Part shown: piece by piece, positions 33,474 through 40,979 of the stretch
How positions within the stretch are numbered: position 1 is the stretch's first letter
Layout: the number at the start of each line of letters is the position of its first letter
From: Streptomyces sp. Act143
Lineage (GTDB): Bacteria > Actinomycetota > Actinomycetes > Streptomycetales > Streptomycetaceae
Reading direction: 5' to 3'
DNA length: 64,000 nt
Assembly (NCBI RefSeq): GCF_003143935.1
Contig: NZ_QFRX01000001.1
Span: 4,629,201 to 4,693,200 of the forward strand
Translations under genes and position numbers: made by a program
The notes under the pieces: generated by a model
Told to the model about the DNA's origin: nothing
The model's database searches: none
Seen by the model: only the letters and a program-made list of their open reading frames with translations

Positions 33474-34418
33474 GTGCTGGAAGAAGTCGAGCGCTGGCTG
33501 AGCACCCGCTCCTGGTCGGTGTCCGATCGCCCGCTCCACCAGATCATGGCCGCCAAGCAGCGCACGGGGCAGACGGTCAGCGTGGTGCTGCCCGCGCTCA
33601 ACGAGGAGGAGACGGTCGGTGACATCGTCTCCGTGATACGTCACGACCTGGTGCGCCAGGTCCCGCTGGTTGACGAGATCGTCGTCGTCGACTCGGGGTC
33701 GACCGACCGCACCTCGCAGGTGGCCGCCGCGGCCGGCGCCACGGTGGTGCACCGCGACGAGATCCTGCCCCGGCTGCCCGCGCTCCCCGGCAAGGGCGAG
33801 GTGCTGTGGCGCTCCCTGCTCGCCACCACCGGCGACATCGTCTGCTTCATCGACGCGGACCTGAAGGAGTTCTCCTCGGACTTCGTCACCGGCATCGTCG
33901 GTCCGCTGCTCACCGAACCCGGCGTCGACCTGGTCAAGGCCATGTACGACCGCCCGCTCGGCGGCGCCGCGGGCCAGGGCGGCCGGGTGACCGAGCTGAT
34001 GGCCCGCCCGCTGCTGAACATGCACTGGCCGCAACTGGCCGGCTTCGTCCAGCCGCTGGGCGGCGAGTACGCGGCCCGCCGCTCCCTGCTGGAACAACTG
34101 CCGTTCCCCGTCGGCTACGGCGTCGAGCTCGGCATGCTGGTCGACGCCCTGCACCTGGTCGGCCTGGACGCGCTCGCCCAGGTCGACGTGGGTGTCCGCA
34201 AACACCGCCACCAGGACGGCCAGGCCCTCGGCCGGATGTCCGCCGCGATCTACCGCACGGCCCAGCTGCGCCTGGCCCGCGGCCACCTGATCCGCCCGTC
34301 CCTCACCCAGTTCGAACGCGGCGAGGACGGCTTCGAGCCGCGCACCTACTCCGTGGACACGGAGGAACGGCCCCCGATGGTGGAGATCACGGAGTACGCG
34401 GAACGGAAGGTGGCCTGA
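33474..34418 (+). CDS. gpgS: Glucosyl-3-phosphoglycerate synthase (GT81/GT2-like)
   Basis: The product is 314 residues from GTG 33474, with AAGGAG upstream. The nucleotide-sugar part is TVSVVLPALNEEETVGDIV and EIVVVDSGSTDRTSQVA; the FIDADLKEF motif carries the DxD-like metal site; GRVTELMARPLLNMHWPQLAGFVQPLGGEYAARR (read in part) matches actinobacterial GpgS closely. It makes glucosyl-3-phosphoglycerate, a precursor of methylglucose polysaccharide or glucosylglycerate. It is divergent from the riboswitch-controlled thrC-like operon. Confidence 0.87.
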   Translation: MLEEVERWLSTRSWSVSDRPLHQIMAAKQRTGQTVSVVLPALNEEETVGDIVSVIRHDLVRQVPLVDEIVVVDSGSTDRTSQVAAAAGATVVHRDEILPRLPALPGKGEVLWRSLLATTGDIVCFIDADLKEFSSDFVTGIVGPLLTEPGVDLVKAMYDRPLGGAAGQGGRVTELMARPLLNMHWPQLAGFVQPLGGEYAARRSLLEQLPFPVGYGVELGMLVDALHLVGLDALAQVDVGVRKHRHQDGQALGRMSAAIYRTAQLRLARGHLIRPSLTQFERGEDGFEPRTYSVDTEERPPMVEITEYAERKVA

Positions 34419-34420
34419 AC

Positions 34421-34670
34421 CCAGGTACTCGCCGCCCTTGCCGTAGGTGTGCAGGCCGTGGTGCTTCTTGGCGCAGAACTGGCCGTCGGCGTAGCAGTTG
34501 CCCGCGGGACTCTTGATCTTGCAGGGCTTGGCGGCGGCGGTGGCGGCGTGGGCCTCGGCCTGGAACGAGGCAAGGCCGAGGGCGAGAACGGCCGTCAGGG
34601 CGGCGCTGGACAGTCTGGTGGCTCTTCTGGCGAGCGAACCGGACGAACGTTTGAGTAATCCGTCGTCGGG
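34421..34670 (-). pseudogene. Remnant of a small secreted Cys-rich protein gene
   Basis: On the minus strand an open frame encodes a clear signal-peptide-like run (TRLSSAALTAVLALGLASF, then QAEAHA) followed by AAAKPCKIKSPAGNCYADG and QFCAKKHHGLHTYGKGG. No ATG, GTG or TTG exists between the upstream stop at about 34671 and this run, only a CTG at 34613. At the other end there is no stop before it runs antisense into gpgS. Loss of both ends suggests a decaying gene; a non-canonical CTG start is the alternative. Confidence 0.55.
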
Positions 34671-34684
34671 CTAGGTTGATCCGT

Positions 34685-36082
34685 ATGGTCCGTATGGCTA
34701 CAACGTTCGGCGCTGCGCAGGTACTGGTGGCCTCCAACCGGGGCCCTGTCTCGTACGACGTCCTGGCGGACGGCACACTGGCCGCCCGGCGTGGCGGTGG
34801 CGGGCTGGTCTCGGGGCTCTCGGCGATCGGGGCGGACGCGGACGCGCTGTGGGTGTGCTCGGCACTGAGCGACGGCGACCGCGAGGCGGTGCGGCGCGGA
34901 GTGGGCGAGGCGGGCGTGCGGATGCTCGACATCCCGGCCGACGTGCACGCGGACGCGTACAACGGCATCGCCAACTCGGTCCTGTGGTTCGTCCACCACA
35001 TGCTGTACCAGACCCCGCTGGAGCCGGTCTTCGACGCGGAGTTCCGGCGGCAGTGGACGTCGTACGAGACGTACAACCGCGCCTTCGCCGAGGCGCTGGC
35101 GCAGGAGGCGGCCGAGGGTGCGGCCGTCGTGGTCCAGGACTACCACCTCACCCTGGTCCCGGGGATGCTCCGCGCGCTCCGGCCCGATCTGCGCATCGGC
35201 CACTTCTCGCACACCCCCTGGGCGCCGCCGGAGTACTTCCGGATACTGCCGGACGACGTGGCCGAGCAGGTGCTGCGGGGCATGCTGGGCGCCGACCGGC
35301 TGGGGTTCCTGACCCGCCGCTGGGCGTCGGCGTTCGAGGCGTGCGCGGCGGAGCTCGCCGGCGGGCTCGGGGACACCCGGATCGGCGTGCACGGGCTCGG
35401 CGCGGACGCGGACTTCCTGCGCAAGCGGTCGCACGAGGCGGACGTCGACGAGCGGATGGCCGCGCTGAAGGCGGAGATCGGCGCGGGCCGCAGGGCCGTC
35501 GTCCGGGTGGACCGCACCGAGCTGTCGAAGAACATCGTGCGGGGCCTGCGCGCCTACGAGCATCTGCTGGAGACCCGCCCGCAGTGGCGGGAGCGGGTCG
35601 TGCACGTGGCGTTCGCCTACCCGTCCCGGCAGGACCTGGCCGTCTACCGGGACTACACGGCCGAGGTGCAGCGGCTGGCGGAGGAGATCAACTCCCGCTA
35701 CGGGACCGCGGGCTGGACCCCGGTGGTGCTGCACGTGAAGGACGACTTCGCCCGCTCCCTGGCCGCGTACCGGCTCGCCGACGTGGCCCTGGTCAACCCC
35801 ATCCGCGACGGCATGAACCTGGTCGCGAAGGAGGTGCCGGTGGTCTCCGACGCGGGCTGCGCGCTGGTGCTGTCGCGGGAGGCGGGGGCCTACGAGGAGC
35901 TGGGCGAGGACGCGCTCGTGGTGAACCCGTACGACGTGATCGGCACGGCCGACGCCCTGCACGCGGCGCTGACGATGGCGCCGGAGGAGCGGGCGGAGCG
36001 CACGAAGCGGCTGGCCGCCGCGGCCACGGCGTTGCCGCCCACGCAGTGGTTCCTCGATCAGCTGGCCGCGTTGCGCTCCTGA
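34685..36082 (+). CDS. otsA: Trehalose-6-phosphate synthase
   Basis: The product is 465 residues from ATG 34685 (ATG 34694 is also possible). This GT20 enzyme condenses a nucleotide-glucose with glucose-6-phosphate; the Streptomyces venezuelae homologue is reported to prefer GDP-glucose. Visible: ASNRGPVSY, VVVQDYHLTLVPGML, GHFSHTPWAPPEYFRIL, DRTELSKNIVRGL and VNPIRDGMNLVAKE. HTPWAPPE and ELSKN differ from the enteric HIPFPTPE and DYSKG forms, consistent with a distinct donor. It converges on otsB with a 25-base overlap of the 3' ends. Confidence 0.92.
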   Translation: MVRMATTFGAAQVLVASNRGPVSYDVLADGTLAARRGGGGLVSGLSAIGADADALWVCSALSDGDREAVRRGVGEAGVRMLDIPADVHADAYNGIANSVLWFVHHMLYQTPLEPVFDAEFRRQWTSYETYNRAFAEALAQEAAEGAAVVVQDYHLTLVPGMLRALRPDLRIGHFSHTPWAPPEYFRILPDDVAEQVLRGMLGADRLGFLTRRWASAFEACAAELAGGLGDTRIGVHGLGADADFLRKRSHEADVDERMAALKAEIGAGRRAVVRVDRTELSKNIVRGLRAYEHLLETRPQWRERVVHVAFAYPSRQDLAVYRDYTAEVQRLAEEINSRYGTAGWTPVVLHVKDDFARSLAAYRLADVALVNPIRDGMNLVAKEVPVVSDAGCALVLSREAGAYEELGEDALVVNPYDVIGTADALHAALTMAPEERAERTKRLAAAATALPPTQWFLDQLAALRS

Positions 36083-36963
36083 TCCGGGGCGGGCGGGAGC
36101 TGTCCCGCCAGCCAGGTCAGCAGCCGTACCAGTCCCGCCGGGCCGTCCACCACCAGGTCGGCCCGTTCCTTCAGCTCGGCCACCTCCTCGCTGCCCGTGC
36201 TGCACACCAGCAGCCCCGGCACGCCGTCGGAGCGGAGCTTGTCCACGGCGGCGAAGGCGGGGAGGTCTCCCAGGTCGTCACCGGCGTAGAGCACGGCCTC
36301 GGCGCCGAGCTCGCGGACGTACTCCGTCAGGGCCCGGCCCTTGTCCATGCCGGGCGGGCGGAGTTCCAGGACCAGGCGGCCGGGCTCGACGATCAGGCCG
36401 TGCCGGGTGGCCAGGTCGGTGAGGGGGGCGCGGAGGGCGTCGAAGGCGGCCTGCGGGTCCTTCGCCCTGCGGGTGTGGACGGCGACGGCACGGCCCTTCT
36501 CCTCGATCCAGGTGCCCTGCCAGGCGCCGATGCCGTCGAGGAAGCCGGGGAGCTCGGCGCGGACGGCGGCGACCCCGGGGTGCGGGGCGGGCGCGGTGAC
36601 CTCGCCGCTGACGGCGTCCCAGCGTTCGGCGCCGTAGTGGCCGAGGACGGTGAGATGCGCGAGGCCGGGGGCCCCGGCGAAGCCCCCGAGGCGGACGGCG
36701 ACCCCGGCGGGGCGGCCGGTGACGACGGCGACGGCGGCGATCCGCGGCGCGAGTGCGGCGAGCGCGGGAACGGCGTCGGGGTGGGCCCGCGCCTGCTCCG
36801 GGTCGGCGACGATCGGGGCGAGCGTGCCGTCGAAGTCGAGCGCGACGACCGTTTTCGCGGGGCGCGCGAGCATCGCGGCGAGGCCGTCCCGGCCGGCCTG
36901 GGTCACCGGGGTCGGCGTCGGCGTCGGCAGGGAGTCGTCCGTGGAGTCCTTGTGGCTGCCCAT
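36058..36963 (-). CDS. otsB: Trehalose-6-phosphate phosphatase
   Basis: The product is 301 residues from ATG 36963. The HAD signature VVALDFDGTLAPIVADPE (nucleophile Asp near residue 43), VVTGRP, the cap residues GHYGAERW and the late VLYAGDDLGDLPAF identify trehalose phosphatase. It completes the OtsAB pathway to free trehalose. It lies on the opposite strand to otsA, and the two genes overlap tail to tail by 25 bases, so their messages are complementary at the ends. Confidence 0.92.
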   Translation of the reverse strand: MGSHKDSTDDSLPTPTPTPVTQAGRDGLAAMLARPAKTVVALDFDGTLAPIVADPEQARAHPDAVPALAALAPRIAAVAVVTGRPAGVAVRLGGFAGAPGLAHLTVLGHYGAERWDAVSGEVTAPAPHPGVAAVRAELPGFLDGIGAWQGTWIEEKGRAVAVHTRRAKDPQAAFDALRAPLTDLATRHGLIVEPGRLVLELRPPGMDKGRALTEYVRELGAEAVLYAGDDLGDLPAFAAVDKLRSDGVPGLLVCSTGSEEVAELKERADLVVDGPAGLVRLLTWLAGQLPPAPDQERNAAS

Positions 36964-37036
36964 GGAAGGACCATATCCACGGCGGCGGATCGCACGCCTT
37001 TTTCTCGCCCCCGCCGTCCTTACCGGCTGACGGACC

Positions 37037-37264
37037 TCACCGCTCCGACCGCCGCGCCTCCCGCACCCGGCGCAGCCGGTTCACCGTCACCGGGTCGGCG
37101 GCCAGGGCCCTCGGGTCGTCCAGCAGGGCGTTCAGCAGCTGGTAGTAGCGGACCGGGGCCAGGCCCAGTTCCTCGCGTATCGCGCGCTCCTTCGCGCCGG
37201 GACCGGCGAAGCCGCGGCGTTCCAGCGCGAGGACGGCCAGTTCTCGGGGGGCCAGGTCGTTCAT
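37037..37264 (-). CDS. DUF3263 small HTH-like protein
   Basis: The product is 75 residues from ATG 37264. It matches the actinobacterial DUF3263 family: DLAPRELAVLALERRGF, GAKERAIREELGL and VRYYQLLNALLDDPRAL, a sigma-70 region-4-like helix-turn-helix. The end is highly basic. It may be a small DNA-binding regulator; no target is known. It is 72 bases downstream of the otsB start on the same strand and could be read with the genes around it. Confidence 0.8.
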   Translation of the reverse strand: MNDLAPRELAVLALERRGFAGPGAKERAIREELGLAPVRYYQLLNALLDDPRALAADPVTVNRLRRVREARRSER

Positions 37265-37318
37265 GTCAGCGACCGTAGCCCCCGCCACCGACAAGGCCCA
37301 CCCCGAGGCCGTGGGCCG

Positions 37319-38617
37319 CTACTCCGCGCTCTCCGCCAGCAGCGCCTTCGACTGGATGTCGCCGAGGATCACCGACGGGCTGCCCCCGGCCGTCACCGCC
37401 TTGCCGATCCGCTGCTTCACCGCCGCGCTGACCGTCGCCCAGGAGACCTTGCCGACGGGGTAGAGCTCGGAGCCGGTGAGCTCCGTCAGGAAGGGCTTGA
37501 GGTCCTGGTCCTCCTTCGCCGTGCTCATCACATCGGAGGCCGACATGGTCACCGGCAGCAGGTCGTACTCGCGGGAGAAGGCCAGCACGTTCTTCTCGTC
37601 GTAGACGAAGTCGAGGAAGTCCCCGATCTGCTCGGCGTGCCCGTTCTTCTTGAACGCGGTCATCCAGTCGGCGACGCCCATGGAGTACTTGGTCGGGCCG
37701 TCGACGCCCGGCATCGGGACCATGCCGAACTTCACGCCCTTCGCGGCGGCCGTCTTCATCAGCGTGGGATGCCCGTTGAGCATGCCGACCCGGCCGTCCG
37801 CGAACGCGGCGAACGCGTCCGCCCGGTTCAGCTTGCCCGGCGCGACCGGACCGGTCAGCCCCTTGCCGACCAGGTCGTCCTTGAGCCAGGTGAGGGTGTC
37901 GACGTTCGCCGCGGAGTCGATGCCGTAGGTGCCGGTGTCCTCGGTGTAGCCGCCCCCGCCGCTGAGCAGCCACTGCATGGTCTCGGCCTGCGCCTCCTCG
38001 GAGCCGAGCGGCAGGGCGTAGGGGTACTGCACGCCCTCCGCCTTGAGCGCGGCGGCGTCCTCGGCGAGGTCGTCCCAGGTCTTGGGCGGGGTCAGCCCGG
38101 CCTTGGCGAAGAGGGTCTTGTTGTAGAAGAGCAGCCGGGTGGAGGCCGCGAACGGCATGCCGTACTGCGTGGAGTCCACCTCGCCCGCCGTGGCGAGCTG
38201 CGAGACGAAGTCGGCCTGCGTGGGGATGGAGAGCAGTTCGTCCGCGGAGTAGAGCAGACCGTCGTGGGCGTAGTCGGCGTACGCGCCGATCTGCGCCATG
38301 TCGGGCGCGTCCCCGTCCGCGACCATCTCCTTGACCTTGCGGTCGACGTCGTTCCAGGAGTAGACGCTGACGTCGATCTTCACGCCGGGGTGGTCGGACT
38401 CGTAGTCCGCCACCAGGTCGTCCCAGTACTTCTGGGAGCTGTTCGCCTTGCTGTCCCCGTAGTCGGCGGCGACCAGCCGCAGGGTGACGTCCCCCGACCC
38501 CCCGCCCAGGCCGCAGCCGCCGAGAACCGCCGTCATGCCCAGTGCGGACACCACCGCGATCGTTCCTGTCCTACGCCGCTGCACTGCTCTGCCCCACATC
38601 GTCGTCATCGTCGTCAT
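37319..38617 (-). CDS. Sugar ABC transporter substrate-binding lipoprotein
   Basis: The product is 432 residues from ATG 38617; an upstream ATG at 38647 is in frame but would place the operators inside the gene. RRRTGTIAVVSALGMTAVLGGC is a lipoprotein signal with lipobox LGGC. The mature part is a family 1 solute-binding protein: VDRKVKEMVADGDAPDMAQIGAY, YGMPFAASTRLLFYNKTLFAKAGL and a C-terminal helical lobe. No permease genes are adjacent, so it is an orphan. It probably works with permeases elsewhere and the shared ATPase MsiK (encoded at 63370). DasR-like and xylan-type operators precede it. Confidence 0.87.
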   Translation of the reverse strand: MTTMTTMWGRAVQRRRTGTIAVVSALGMTAVLGGCGLGGGSGDVTLRLVAADYGDSKANSSQKYWDDLVADYESDHPGVKIDVSVYSWNDVDRKVKEMVADGDAPDMAQIGAYADYAHDGLLYSADELLSIPTQADFVSQLATAGEVDSTQYGMPFAASTRLLFYNKTLFAKAGLTPPKTWDDLAEDAAALKAEGVQYPYALPLGSEEAQAETMQWLLSGGGGYTEDTGTYGIDSAANVDTLTWLKDDLVGKGLTGPVAPGKLNRADAFAAFADGRVGMLNGHPTLMKTAAAKGVKFGMVPMPGVDGPTKYSMGVADWMTAFKKNGHAEQIGDFLDFVYDEKNVLAFSREYDLLPVTMSASDVMSTAKEDQDLKPFLTELTGSELYPVGKVSWATVSAAVKQRIGKAVTAGGSPSVILGDIQSKALLAESAE

Positions 38618-38622
38618 CGTCT

Positions 38623-38635
38623 TCGAAACTTTCGA
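38623..38635. promoter_or_regulatory. CGAAA-N-TTTCG operator
   Basis: TCGAAACTTTCGA is a perfect palindrome identical in type to the CGAAACTTTCG element of Streptomyces xylanase and xylosidase genes (BxlR/XlnR-type). It sits 6 bases from the chosen start of the substrate-binding-protein gene. Confidence 0.6.
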
Positions 38636-38646
38636 AAGGTCAGACA

Positions 38647-38680
38647 TAAGGTCTACACCACGTGAGTGGACTAGACCTCT
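38647..38680. promoter_or_regulatory. Two DasR-like sites between SBP gene and nagK
   Basis: AGTGGACTAGACCTCT (38665-38680) matches the DasR consensus at 14 of 16 positions, with two symmetrical changes. TAAGGTCTACACCACG (38647-38662) matches at about 11, including GGTCTA-ACCAC. DasR is known to control nagKA in Streptomyces, so at least the first site is probably real. Confidence 0.75.
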
Positions 38681-38707
38681 CACGGGTCGGCGGGCCACAC
38701 TACCCCC

Positions 38708-39652
38708 GTGAGACATGTCATCGCCCTCGACGTGGGCGGCACCGGGATGAAGGCCGCTCTGGTCGGCACCGGCGGCGAGCTGCTGCACCAGGCCCGCCGC
38801 GCGACCGGCCGCGAACGCGGCCCGGACGCCGTCGTCGCGGGCATCCTCGACTTCGCCGCCGAGCTGCATGCGTACGGCGCCGAGCACCTCGGCGAGCCCG
38901 CGTCCGCCGCCGGCGTCGCCGTCCCCGGCATCGTCGACGCGCAGCAGGGTGTCGCCGTCTACGCCGCCAACCTCGGCTGGCGCGACGTCCCGCTGCGCGA
39001 CCTGCTCACCGAGCGGCTCGGCGGCATCCCCGTCGCCCTCGGCCACGACGTCCGCACCGGCGGCCTCGCCGAGGGCCGGATCGGCGCCGGGCAGGGAGCC
39101 GACCGCTTCTTCTTCGTCCCCCTCGGCACCGGCATCGCGGGCGCCATCGGCATCGGCGGCCGGGTGGAGGCGGGCGCCCACGGCTTCGCGGGCGAGATCG
39201 GCCACATCGTCGTACGTCCGGGAGGGGTGCCCTGTCCGTGCGGCCAGGCCGGCTGCCTGGAGCGGTACGCCTCCGCGGCGGCGGTCAGCGAGGCATGGGC
39301 GGCGGCCTGCGGGGACCCGAACGCGGACGCGGCGGACTGCGCCAAGGCCGTCGAGTCCGGAGACCCCGAGGCCCAGGCCGTCTGGCAGAACGCCGTCGAC
39401 GCCCTCGCCGACGGCCTGGTCACCGCCCTCACCCTCCTGGACCCCAGCACCCTGATCATCGGTGGCGGCCTGGCGGAGGCGGGGGAAACCTTGTTCACAC
39501 CACTGCGGGACGCGGTCCGGCAGCGGATCACCTTCCAGAAGCTGCCGTCGGTGGTCCCGGCGGCCTTGGGCGACACGGCAGGTTGTCTGGGTGCCGGGCT
39601 ACTGGCCTGGGATCTCCTCGACACGACGAACGGTATGGAGGTAACCCCCTGA
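38708..39652 (+). CDS. nagK: ROK-family sugar kinase, probably N-acetylglucosamine kinase
   Basis: The product is 314 residues from GTG 38708. The ATP site is VIALDVGGTGMKAALV; PLGTGIAGAIGIGG, GEIGHIVV and the zinc motif CPCGQAGCLERYAS (residues about 176-190) are complete ROK kinase signatures; there is no N-terminal HTH, so it is an enzyme and not a repressor. It would phosphorylate GlcNAc for NagA. Its stop overlaps the nagA start (TGATG, 39650-39654). DasR-like sites lie in its promoter. Confidence 0.88.
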   Translation: MRHVIALDVGGTGMKAALVGTGGELLHQARRATGRERGPDAVVAGILDFAAELHAYGAEHLGEPASAAGVAVPGIVDAQQGVAVYAANLGWRDVPLRDLLTERLGGIPVALGHDVRTGGLAEGRIGAGQGADRFFFVPLGTGIAGAIGIGGRVEAGAHGFAGEIGHIVVRPGGVPCPCGQAGCLERYASAAAVSEAWAAACGDPNADAADCAKAVESGDPEAQAVWQNAVDALADGLVTALTLLDPSTLIIGGGLAEAGETLFTPLRDAVRQRITFQKLPSVVPAALGDTAGCLGAGLLAWDLLDTTNGMEVTP

Positions 39653-40863
39653 TGGCAGCCGACCAAGGGGCGCGGGGAACTGCGCGACCAGCCACAACGC
39701 ACCCGCAGCCCGCAACGGCAGGCACCCCTGTGGTCCTCTCCGGCGCAACGGTCGTCCTCCCCACAGGAACCGTCCAGAACGGCCGAGTGATCATCGACGG
39801 CAACAAGATCATCGGCGCCGCGCCGGAGAACGCCCGGATCACCGACGTCACCGGCTACACCCTGGTCCCAGGATTCGTGGACATCCACAACCACGGCGGC
39901 GGCGGAGCCTCGTTCACCTCGGGCACCGTCGACGAGGTCCTCCAGGGCATCCACACCCACCGCCTCCACGGCACCACCACCCTGGTCGCCTCCACCGTCA
40001 CCGGCGACATGGACTTCCTCGCCCAACGGGCCGGCCTGCTCAGCGAACTCGCCGAGCAGGGCGACATCGCCGGCATCCACTTCGAGGGCCCGTTCATCTC
40101 CCCGTGCCGCAAGGGCGCGCACTCGGAGGAGCTGCTGCGCGACCCCGACCCGGCCGAGGTCCGCAAGCTCATCGACGCGGCCAGGGGCAAGGCCAGGATG
40201 GTCACCCTCGCCACCGAACTCCCCGGCGGCGTGGACTCCGTACGGCTGCTCGCCGAGCACGGCGTCATCGCGGCGATCGGCCACACCGACGCGACGTACG
40301 AGCAGACGGTGGCGGCCATCGACGCGGGCGCGACCGTCGCGACCCACCTCTTCAACGCGATGCCCGCCCTCGGCCACCGCACCCCGGGTCCCATCGCGGC
40401 CCTGCTGGAGGACGAGCGGATCACGGTCGAGCTCATCAACGACGGCACGCATCTGCACCCGGCCGCCCTCCAGCTGGCGTTCCATCACAAGGGCCCGGAC
40501 CGGGTCGCGTTCATCACCGACGCGATGGACGCGGCCGGTTTCGGCGACGGCCGCTACATGCTCGGCCCGCTGGAGGTCGAGGTGAGCGAGGGTGTGGCCC
40601 GGCTGGTGGAGGGCGGTTCGATCGCGGGGTCGACGCTGACCCTGGACCGTGCCTTCAAGCGGGCGGTGACCATCGACAAGCTGCCGGTGGAGGACGCCGT
40701 CGCGGCCCTGTCCGCCAACCCGGCCCGGCTGCTGGGCATGTCCGACAGCATCGGCTCCCTGGAACCCGGCCGGTACGCCGACCTGGTCCTGCTCGACGCC
40801 GACTTCGAGCTCAAGGGCGTCATGCGCCGGGGCGAATGGGTGGTCGATCCCCAACTGGGGTGA
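39652..40863 (+). CDS. nagA: N-acetylglucosamine-6-phosphate deacetylase
   Basis: The product is 403 residues from ATG 39652. The amidohydrolase core starts near residue 26 (TPVVLSGATVVLPTG). Metal and substrate residues are in PGFVDIHNHGGGG, GIHFEGPFIS (Glu ligand), GHTDATYEQ and THLFNAMPALGHRTPG (His ligands), with the catalytic Asp in FITDAMDAAG. It makes glucosamine-6-phosphate and joins the MurQ and NagK products. The first 20 to 25 residues are encoded by a short interspersed repeat copied between nagK and nagA; a later start near 39729 would avoid it. Confidence 0.94.
   Translation: MAADQGARGTARPATTHPQPATAGTPVVLSGATVVLPTGTVQNGRVIIDGNKIIGAAPENARITDVTGYTLVPGFVDIHNHGGGGASFTSGTVDEVLQGIHTHRLHGTTTLVASTVTGDMDFLAQRAGLLSELAEQGDIAGIHFEGPFISPCRKGAHSEELLRDPDPAEVRKLIDAARGKARMVTLATELPGGVDSVRLLAEHGVIAAIGHTDATYEQTVAAIDAGATVATHLFNAMPALGHRTPGPIAALLEDERITVELINDGTHLHPAALQLAFHHKGPDRVAFITDAMDAAGFGDGRYMLGPLEVEVSEGVARLVEGGSIAGSTLTLDRAFKRAVTIDKLPVEDAVAALSANPARLLGMSDSIGSLEPGRYADLVLLDADFELKGVMRRGEWVVDPQLG
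39664..39710 (+). repeat. Short interspersed repeat, copy at nagK-nagA junction
   Basis: A 47-base segment starting CAAGGGGCGCGGGGAACTG and ending ACCCGCAGCC is nearly identical to 47213-47258 and partly to the minus strand at 17038-17070. This sequence recurs between genes in many Streptomyces genomes. Confidence 0.85.
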
Positions 40864-40901
40864 TCTGTCCATCTGTTGAGGGCGGCGGTTGTCCTGGGAG
40901 A

Positions 40902-40979
40902 CTGGGCCGACCGCCGTCCGTTTGGCATGATCACCCCACCAAACGGCTCAGCACACGTCTTCGGGGGAGGTCGGCCCAG
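40902..40979 (+). promoter_or_regulatory. Nested leader hairpin of the PfkB kinase gene
   Basis: CTGGGCCGACC (40902-40912) pairs with GGTCGGCCCAG (40969-40979), and inside it CCGTTTGG (40918-40925) pairs with CCAAACGG (40939-40946). The outer 3' arm lies between the GGGGGAGG ribosome binding site and the GTG start at 40980, so folding would hide the start. Confidence 0.65.

Noticed and set aside
38647..39205. Long upstream extension of the sugar-binding lipoprotein
   Set aside because: It would cover the DasR-like sites and lie antisense to nagK, and would bury the signal peptide.
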